From Rhodoferax sp. (GTDB lineage Bacteria; Pseudomonadota; Gammaproteobacteria; Burkholderiales; Burkholderiaceae_C): a stretch of DNA of 5,017 nucleotides. The stretch covers positions 1 to 5,017 of the forward strand of contig JAIFMR010000123.1 of NCBI GenBank assembly GCA_020048255.1, in the 5' to 3' direction. The notes beneath the pieces were generated by a model, which did no database searches, was not told where the DNA came from, and saw only the letters and a program-made list of their open reading frames with translations. Shown here in pieces: positions 1 to 4,132 of the stretch. Position 1 is the stretch's first letter. The number at the start of each line of letters is the position of its first letter. A program made the translations under genes and the position numbers.

Positions 1-34
1 AAAAAATGCGGGAAAATGAACCTGTAAATTTCAC
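1..34 (-). CDS. Possible start of a divergent gene running off the left edge (partial, unidentified)
   Basis: Reading the minus strand, a GTG codon at 34-32 is preceded by GGAG (45-42) with a 7-nt spacer. The exported DsrE-like gene further right has the same SD sequence and spacing. The frame then stays open to the window edge and reads VKFTGSFSRIF. Eleven residues are far too few to assign a family, so no function is proposed. If real, this gene is divergent from the YeeE-type transporter gene and the two share the 77-bp region 35-111, where an inverted repeat sits. A divergent regulator or another sulfur gene would be typical there, but the sequence shown cannot tell. The alternative is that 1-86 holds the tail of a plus-strand gene (open from position 3 to a TAA at 84-86). 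I prefer the minus reading because of its good ribosome binding site. Confidence 0.35.
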   Translation of the reverse strand, partial: MKFTGSFSRIF

Positions 35-76
35 AGTAAGTCTCCAAAGCCAGCCGCGGTATGATTTATTTGTGGG

Positions 77-96
77 TGTAATATAAGCGAATTACA
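77..96. promoter_or_regulatory. 20-bp inverted repeat TGTAAT-N8-ATTACA, candidate operator upstream of the YeeE-type gene
   Basis: TGTAAT at 77-82 and ATTACA at 91-96 are perfect reverse complements separated by 8 bp, so the half-site centres lie 14 bp apart. It ends 15 bp before the ATG at 112. Within it lie AT-rich hexamers (TAATAT at 79-84, TATAAG at 82-87) that could serve as a -10 element, although no convincing -35 is visible on the plus strand. On the minus strand TTGCAC (109-104) and TATATT (about 84-79) are spaced 19 bp apart, a weak promoter match for the candidate divergent gene. A dimeric repressor such as an ArsR-type sulfur sensor, or a LysR-type regulator, would fit the geometry. 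That is inference and no specific regulator is recognised. Confidence 0.4.
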
Positions 97-111
97 AATT
101 AAGCGTGCAAC

Positions 112-1200
112 ATGAATCTGACATCACTGATTGAAACGTTTGGAGACAAGGCTGTTTTAGCCGCGGGTGGACTCGTGATTGGTGCGCTTTTTGGTTTTTT
201 TGCGCAACGTTCCAAGTTCTGTCTGCGCTCGGCCACCTTGGAGTTTTGGCATCGCAACTTGGGCGAAAAGGTGGCTGTGTGGCTCTTGACCTTTGGCAGC
301 GCCGTGGTGGGCGTGCAGCTATTGATACTGACACAAAACATGGACAGCGGTGTGGCCAGGCAAATCTCTGCGACGGGCAGCGTTTCCGGCGCTTTGGTGG
401 GGGGGCTGATGTTTGGCGCAGGCATGATACTGACACGTGGGTGCGCCAGCCGGCTACTGGTCTTGTCAGCCAATGGCAATTTGCGCGCACTGTTGTCTGG
501 TCTGATTTTTGCCGTGACGGCGCAGGCGGCCTTGTCTGGTGCTTTGTCTCCCATGCGCGAAAGCATCAGTGGCTGGTGGACCGTAGGTGGCGGCCCCGCG
601 CGCGATCTGTTGGCCATCACCGGAGCTGGTCCATGGGGCGGTTTGGCTTTCGGCATGATCTGGCTGGTGGCGGCCTTGTATTTTTCAGTGCGCAGCGGCT
701 GGGGATTCTGGAAGTGGGTCGGTGGCATCGGTACCGGCCTGATGGTGGCTGCGGGCTGGGGTTTCAGTTACGCAGTCTCCAAAAGCTCCTTTGACGTGGT
801 CGCCGTGCAGGGGCTGACTTTCAGCGGCCCCTCTGCCGAATGGTTGATGCGTGTGCTGTCGTCACCCGCGCCAGAGCTGGGTTTCAATGCAGGTTTGATC
901 CCAGGTGTATTTTTGGGTTCGTTTCTGGGTGCTTGGATCGGCAAAGACTTCAAGCTAGAGGGCTTCTCTGATGGCTATGGCATGCGCCGCTACATTGCCG
1001 GGGCCATCATGATGGGCTTTGGCTCCATGCTGGCCGGGGGCTGTGCAGTGGGCGCTGGTATCACTGGCGGTTCGATATTTGCTATGACTGCTTGGCTGTC
1101 TCTGGCAGGTATGTGGCTGGGTGCGGGCATTGCAGACCGTCTCATCGACGCACAACCCAGTCAAGCCAGCAGCACTTCTCAGGGCCGACTGGCGCCCTGA
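112..1200 (+). CDS. YeeE/YedE-family inner-membrane sulfur (thiosulfate-type) transporter
   Basis: A 362-residue polytopic inner-membrane protein. About nine hydrophobic stretches can be picked out by eye, near residues 14-31, 54-73, 91-108, 126-145, 172-191, 203-222, 257-276, 295-312 and 322-341. It has the hallmark cysteine motifs of the YeeE/YedE family: SKFCLRSA (Cys37), TRGCASRL (Cys111) and AGGCAVGAGITGG (Cys311). These are the only three cysteines in the protein. In characterised members (TsuA type) conserved cysteines line the path for thiosulfate entering the cytoplasm. No TusA or rhodanese domain is fused; the C-terminus is a short polar tail. The start is fixed from above by an in-frame TAA at 100-102. 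No clear Shine-Dalgarno sequence precedes the ATG. It converges on the cytochrome/FCSD operon with a 7-bp gap. The family call is sure; the exact substrate (thiosulfate, sulfide-derived sulfur or other) is not. Confidence 0.93.
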   Translation: MNLTSLIETFGDKAVLAAGGLVIGALFGFFAQRSKFCLRSATLEFWHRNLGEKVAVWLLTFGSAVVGVQLLILTQNMDSGVARQISATGSVSGALVGGLMFGAGMILTRGCASRLLVLSANGNLRALLSGLIFAVTAQAALSGALSPMRESISGWWTVGGGPARDLLAITGAGPWGGLAFGMIWLVAALYFSVRSGWGFWKWVGGIGTGLMVAAGWGFSYAVSKSSFDVVAVQGLTFSGPSAEWLMRVLSSPAPELGFNAGLIPGVFLGSFLGAWIGKDFKLEGFSDGYGMRRYIAGAIMMGFGSMLAGGCAVGAGITGGSIFAMTAWLSLAGMWLGAGIADRLIDAQPSQASSTSQGRLAP

Positions 1201-1202
1201 GA
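1177..1202. terminator. Perfect 9-bp inverted repeat over the YeeE stop codon, possible bidirectional transcript-end hairpin
   Basis: TCTCAGGGC (1177-1185) and GCCCTGAGA (1194-1202) are perfect reverse complements with an 8-nt loop. This GC-rich stem contains the last codons and the TGA stop (1198-1200) of the YeeE-type gene. For the opposing operon it begins 5 nt after the diheme cytochrome stop (1210-1208). There is no T-run on either side, so it is not a canonical intrinsic terminator. It may still stabilise 3' ends or help separate the two convergent transcripts. No other terminator-like structure lies between these genes. Confidence 0.4.
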
Positions 1203-1207
1203 TCAAC

Positions 1208-1813
1208 TCACTTGCCGCTAACGTATTCTGCGACGGCGGCCATCTCAAGTGGCGACATTTTGTTCACCACAGCATGCATCACCGCATTGTCGTTGGTGCG
1301 CTCGCGCTGACTGAACAATTTGAGTTGGGTTTCCACGTAGGACGCATATTGGCCTGCCAAGCGTGGCAATGACGCTGTCCCCAAGCCGTCTTTGCCGTGG
1401 CAGCTCGCACATGCCGGCACACCACTGAAGCGGTTGCCCACGTTGAAAATATACCGCCCAACTGCAGCCAGCTCGGTGTCTTTCACGGGCTCAGGCGGTG
1501 CTGTTTTATTTTCAAAATACAAGCCCAAAGCCAACATTTCATCGGATTGAAGCCGCGCGGACATGTCGGCCATGGCCGTGCTCTTGCGTTTGCCGGTTTT
1601 GAAGTTTTCCAGCTGCTTGGCGATGTATTGCGAATGCTGTCCTGCAAGACGAGGGAAGATCTCGCTGGAGGACTCGCCTTCACTGCCGTGGCACAAAAAA
1701 CAGGAACCGTTGACGATTTTTTCAGCGCGTGCCAGATCTGCCTGGGCACTTGCTGAGCCCACGGCGACGCCCAACAACAGTCCCGCCCCAAATTTTTCGA
1801 ATCTTCTCATCAT
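1208..1813 (-). CDS. Exported diheme cytochrome c, c4-like
   Basis: A 201-residue protein with a signal peptide (hydrophobic core about 9-20, likely cleavage after Ala23 in the ASA-Q context) and two class I cytochrome c domains. Heme-attachment motifs are CFLCH (38-42) and CASCH (135-139). The halves repeat each other: PRLAGQ at 54-59 and again at 149-155, each followed by a Y...QL..F pattern. Met81 and Met179 occupy equivalent positions and are the likely distal heme ligands. This layout and length match cytochrome c4, a periplasmic electron carrier to terminal oxidases. It is the last gene of the operon and starts 3 nt after the flavoprotein stop codon with no visible SD sequence of its own and tandem ATG ATG codons, which suggests translational coupling. 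In context it probably takes electrons from the sulfide dehydrogenase, either as a second heme subunit or as its acceptor; which of the two cannot be told from sequence. Confidence 0.92.
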   Translation of the reverse strand: MMRRFEKFGAGLLLGVAVGSASAQADLARAEKIVNGSCFLCHGSEGESSSEIFPRLAGQHSQYIAKQLENFKTGKRKSTAMADMSARLQSDEMLALGLYFENKTAPPEPVKDTELAAVGRYIFNVGNRFSGVPACASCHGKDGLGTASLPRLAGQYASYVETQLKLFSQRERTNDNAVMHAVVNKMSPLEMAAVAEYVSGK

Positions 1814-1816
1814 GTG

Positions 1817-3109
1817 TTAATTCAATGTATCAGCCCAAATACCGCGCGCCCAAGCCAGGGCAAAGCGTCCTTCAAGTTCATTGGCGGCCTTGGACACACC
1901 ACCCGAACCCGCCACCGCGATCATCGTCTTCTTTTCCGGGTCATATGCGTGCACACTGGCCACGTGAACCACATCCTCTTCACTGACAAAACTATAACAA
2001 GTGTTGTTGTAGATGGGCGATGGATTAGGTGTTTTGCCAGTTAACAGAGCAACGACCGCAGCGGCGCAAGTTTTGCCATGCTGATTGGCCATGTGGCCCG
2101 ACTTCGGCATGCCAGGTGCGATCTGGATGGAATCTCCAATGATGTGAACATTTTTGGCGGCCTTGGACTCGAAGGTCAAAAAATCGACCTCACACCAACG
2201 TTTGTTGGCTGTCGCCAAGCCAGTTTTAACGGCGATGTCACCTGCACGCATGGCTGGTATGACGTTGAGAACATTGGCCTTGACGTCGTCATTGAACTCA
2301 AACTTCAGCGTGTTGGTGGCGGCATCCACATCCACTGCGGCGTGTTTGGGACGGTATTCCACAATGCCTTTATAACGCTCAGCCCAGGCCTTTTTGAAGA
2401 GTGCTGCTTTGGACGTGACATCTTCGTTAGCGTCCAAGATCAGCACCTTGGATTTGGGCTTGGCTTTGCTGAAATAGCTGGCCACCTGGCATGCGCGCTC
2501 GTAAGGCCCGGGGGGGCACCGATATGGCGCCAGGGGAATAGACAAAGCATACACGCCACCATCGGGCATGGCTTCGAGCTGCTTGCGTAGCGCGACTGTT
2601 TGCGAGCCCGCCTTCCAGGAATGCAACACCTGGTCCTTGGCGCCTGGCTTGGCCATGCCAGGCAACGTCTCCCACATGAAATCAACACCTGGCGACACAA
2701 TTAACCGGTCGTAGGGCAACTCGGTACCACCAGCCAACTTGACAGTCCGCTTTTCCGCATCAATGGACTCCACGCGGTCGTGCACCAGGTTCACACCATG
2801 CTGTTTGACCAATCCGTCATAAGGCGAAGTGATGTCGACCATGGTCTTTGCGCCAGACAACACCAAGTTGGAAATCGGGCAAGAAACAAATGATGCATTG
2901 GGTTCGACCAGCGTGACATTGATGCCGTAATCTGACCACATCCGAACATACTTGGCAGCGGTAGCGCCGCCAAAACCACCACCAATGACCACCACTTTGG
3001 GACCATTTCCACCACCGCTTGTGGCACACGCGGACAATAAACCCAGCGAGCCCAAAGCGCTCACAGCTGACGCAGCGCTCAAGGATCCAACAAATTGACG
3101 ACGTTTCAT
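1817..3109 (-). CDS. fccB: Flavocytochrome c sulfide dehydrogenase, flavoprotein subunit (FccB/SoxF type)
   Basis: A 430-residue FAD enzyme of the periplasm that oxidises sulfide to zero-valent sulfur or polysulfide and passes electrons to a cytochrome c partner. The N-terminus has a twin-arginine signal (MKRRQFVG) and then a lipobox-like LSAC (Cys28). The FAD-binding Rossmann motif is VIGGGFGG (41-48), and a second FAD contact motif is IIGD (323-326). Cys77 (in FVSCPISN) matches the position that binds FAD covalently in Allochromatium FccB. Cys198 (in YRCPPGPYERAC) and Cys371 (in NNTCYSF) match its redox-active disulfide pair, with spacings close to the known 42/161/337 pattern. The C-terminal region (about 360-428) is the FCSD-specific flavin-binding domain. 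Full length for the family. AAGGAG (3120-3115) lies 5 nt upstream of the ATG, directly after the stop of the monoheme cytochrome gene. Membrane-bound sulfide:quinone reductase is less likely, given the Tat signal, the FCSD C-terminus and the cytochrome neighbours. Confidence 0.96.
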   Translation of the reverse strand: MKRRQFVGSLSAASAVSALGSLGLLSACATSGGGNGPKVVVIGGGFGGATAAKYVRMWSDYGINVTLVEPNASFVSCPISNLVLSGAKTMVDITSPYDGLVKQHGVNLVHDRVESIDAEKRTVKLAGGTELPYDRLIVSPGVDFMWETLPGMAKPGAKDQVLHSWKAGSQTVALRKQLEAMPDGGVYALSIPLAPYRCPPGPYERACQVASYFSKAKPKSKVLILDANEDVTSKAALFKKAWAERYKGIVEYRPKHAAVDVDAATNTLKFEFNDDVKANVLNVIPAMRAGDIAVKTGLATANKRWCEVDFLTFESKAAKNVHIIGDSIQIAPGMPKSGHMANQHGKTCAAAVVALLTGKTPNPSPIYNNTCYSFVSEEDVVHVASVHAYDPEKKTMIAVAGSGGVSKAANELEGRFALAWARGIWADTLN

Positions 3110-3120
3110 GTGAACTCCTT

Positions 3121-3423
3121 TTATTTCTTCAATGCTGCAAAGTAACTGGCCAATTGATCGATCTGCTCGTCCGAGTAACCCTTGGAGAGCTGATGCATCA
3201 AAGTGGCTGGCTTCTTACCCGATTTAAAGTCCTGCATTTTTTTCAAAAAATCTTCCTTCGGCTGCCCTGCCAAGGACTCCATGCCGGCCTGTGCAACCCC
3301 CTGGGTACCATGGCAACCGGCACAAGAAGCTGCCATGCTGCGCACCTGAAGTGAATCAGCATGCGCGACCAAAGAACAACCCGCGAAGACCACGCCGGTC
3401 AATGCCTGAACAAAACTTTTCAC
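3121..3423 (-). CDS. Small exported monoheme cytochrome c, likely FCSD partner
   Basis: A 100-residue protein starting at GTG (3423-3421). A signal peptide ends at about Ala22 (AHA-DS), followed by one heme motif CAGCH (34-38) and a probable distal ligand Met76 in LMHQLSKG. A class I cytochrome c of about 78 mature residues. It is first in the operon, 11 nt upstream of the FCSD flavoprotein, where the heme subunit of flavocytochrome c is normally encoded. Heme subunits may be diheme or monoheme; this one is monoheme. Its sequence resembles the N-terminal half of the diheme cytochrome two genes downstream: LAGQ, then FKSGKK against FKTGKR, then SDE. An ATG at 3474 would add 17 polar residues before the signal peptide, so the GTG, with AAGGAG 5 nt upstream, is preferred. 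A Cys at residue 16 lies in the signal core (FAGC), but the fit to a lipobox is poor. Confidence 0.92.
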   Translation of the reverse strand: MKSFVQALTGVVFAGCSLVAHADSLQVRSMAASCAGCHGTQGVAQAGMESLAGQPKEDFLKKMQDFKSGKKPATLMHQLSKGYSDEQIDQLASYFAALKK

Positions 3424-3428
3424 TTGAA

Positions 3429-3434
3429 CTCCTT
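3429..3434 (-). promoter_or_regulatory. Ribosome binding site that decides the GTG start of the monoheme cytochrome
   Basis: AAGGAG reads on the minus strand, 5 nt before GTG at 3423-3421. The next gene in the operon has the same 10-nt leader, AAGGAGTTCA, before its ATG at 3109. The upstream ATG at 3474 has no comparable site, and starting there would bury the signal peptide. Confidence 0.8.
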
Positions 3435-3582
3435 GCTTTGATGTCAAAAAAAGGCTTACACAATCCGAGGACAAAAAAGCTTGATCTCTTTTATCAGCTC
3501 TTTTGGATATATGCTGAGTATCGGTCTATTGTGATCACTTGGGTACCGTATAAACCCGATGGCAATTAACGTTGAAATGCAC

Positions 3583-3598
3583 AACACTTAGTGGTGTT
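3583..3598. repeat. Short inverted repeat AACAC-N6-GTGTT upstream of the DsrE-like gene
   Basis: AACAC (3583-3587) and GTGTT (3594-3598) are perfect reverse complements around a 6-bp centre, and they overlap a 9-bp palindrome, CACTTAGTG (3585-3593). The site lies about 47 bp upstream of the ATG at 3645, where an operator or the start of the transcript leader would be expected. The arms are short, so chance is not excluded. Confidence 0.3.
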
Positions 3599-3644
3599 TC
3601 ATATTTCGGCCAACACGCTTCATCATGACAATCGGAGACTTCAA

Positions 3645-4058
3645 ATGAATAAATTTTTCAGCACAGTTTTATTGACGCTCACCATGACTTTGTCCCACGC
3701 CCAAGACGTTAAGGTGGTCTATCACATCACCACGGGAATCGACACAGCAGGCAGTGCGCTGAGCAACGTGAGAAACCATGTGGCGGCCGACCCTAAAGCC
3801 AAAATTGTGGTCGTTACCAACGGGCCGGGTATTGATTTTTTGTTGGCAGATGCCAAAGACAGCAAGGGGCGGGAGTTTTCCAGCACTGTGAGTTCTCTTG
3901 CGGGTGATGGTGTTGAATTTCGGGTTTGTAACAACACGCTGGTGTCACGCAATATTGACCCCGATAAATTGCTGATGGAAACCAAGCTGGTGCCTTCTGG
4001 CGTAGCGGAAGCGAGCATGCTTCAATTCAAAGAGCACTTTGCTTACATCAAGCCCTGA
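3645..4058 (+). CDS. Exported DsrE-family protein, candidate periplasmic sulfur carrier
   Basis: A 137-residue protein with a signal peptide (basic start MNK, hydrophobic core about 4-16, likely cleavage after Ala19 in SHA-Q). It is followed by a single DsrE/DsrF-like domain: a beta strand KVVYHI (23-28), ALSNVRNHV (38-46), the characteristic KIVVVTNGPGIDFLL (53-67), and VEFRVCNNTL (90-99) carrying the only cysteine, Cys94. In cytoplasmic DsrE/TusD proteins, a cysteine in the corresponding part of the domain carries persulfide. The export signal places this version in the periplasm, where FCSD makes sulfane sulfur. The start at 3645 has GGAG (3634-3637) 7 nt upstream. An in-frame ATG at 3591 would add 18 residues and spoil the signal peptide. 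It is divergent from the FCSD operon and ends in a strong terminator. Family call firm; sulfur-carrier function inferred from the retained Cys and the neighbours. Confidence 0.87.
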   Translation: MNKFFSTVLLTLTMTLSHAQDVKVVYHITTGIDTAGSALSNVRNHVAADPKAKIVVVTNGPGIDFLLADAKDSKGREFSSTVSSLAGDGVEFRVCNNTLVSRNIDPDKLLMETKLVPSGVAEASMLQFKEHFAYIKP

Positions 4059-4062
4059 AAAC

Positions 4063-4100
4063 AAAAAAGCGTTGATGAATGACCATCAACGCTCTTTTTT
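4063..4100. terminator. Bidirectional intrinsic terminator between the DsrE-like and FadL-type genes
   Basis: A perfect 10-bp stem, AGCGTTGATG (4068-4077) and CATCAACGCT (4084-4093), encloses a 6-nt loop. It is flanked by an A-run on the left (4063-4068) and six Ts on the right (4095-4100), so each strand reads as a hairpin followed by a U-tract. It begins 5 nt after the DsrE-like stop codon and lies 33 nt beyond the stop of the convergent outer-membrane protein gene, serving both. Confidence 0.93.
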
Positions 4101-4132
4101 GTATAGCTGACTACGCAGCCCGCATAAGGGCT

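Larger units (their letters stand above)
3424..3644. promoter_or_regulatory. Divergent intergenic region between the FCSD operon and the exported DsrE-like gene
   Basis: This 221-bp AT-richer stretch has no supportable gene and must hold promoters for both directions. For the plus strand, TATAAA (3549-3554) and TTGAAA (3572-3577) are individual hexamer matches, but neither has a well-spaced partner. For the minus strand, the ATATAT-containing stretch around 3507-3512 could be a -10, with no strong -35. Structured sites include the 8-bp palindrome GTGATCAC (3531-3538), GATA-N9-TATC within about 3507-3523, and the inverted repeat at 3583-3598. Control by a sulfide or polysulfide sensor would make sense but is not shown by a recognisable operator. 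Confidence 0.5.

Noticed and set aside
3..86. Plus-strand open frame from the left edge to TAA at 84-86, including a 26-codon ATG ORF from position 6
   Set aside because: No ribosome binding site and no recognisable protein. The minus-strand GTG with GGAG at the ideal distance explains the same stretch better, although a gene tail cannot be excluded.
99..728. Long minus-strand ORF opposite the YeeE-type gene
   Set aside because: Low-complexity Pro/Ala/Ser-rich translation typical of an antisense shadow; the plus strand encodes a full transporter with family motifs.
3370..3423. Lipobox in the monoheme cytochrome signal peptide (FAGC, Cys16)
   Set aside because: Phe at -3 is atypical and the preceding hydrophobic stretch is short; AHA-DS further on is a normal signal peptidase I site.
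3424..3474. Upstream ATG start for the monoheme cytochrome
   Set aside because: It would place 17 mostly polar residues before the signal peptide and lacks an SD sequence; the GTG at 3423 has AAGGAG at the right spacing.
3531..3538. CRP/FNR-type site at GTGATCAC
   Set aside because: The half-sites abut directly, without the 6-bp (CRP) or 4-bp (FNR) spacing needed, so it is only an 8-bp palindrome.
3560..3576. Sigma-54 promoter at TGGCAATTAACGTTGA
   Set aside because: The -24-like TGGCA is present, but the -12-like element is shifted by one base and lacks the GC, so the match fails.
3591..3644. Upstream ATG start for the DsrE-like protein
   Set aside because: It adds 18 residues ahead of a good signal peptide; the ATG at 3645 has GGAG 7 nt upstream.
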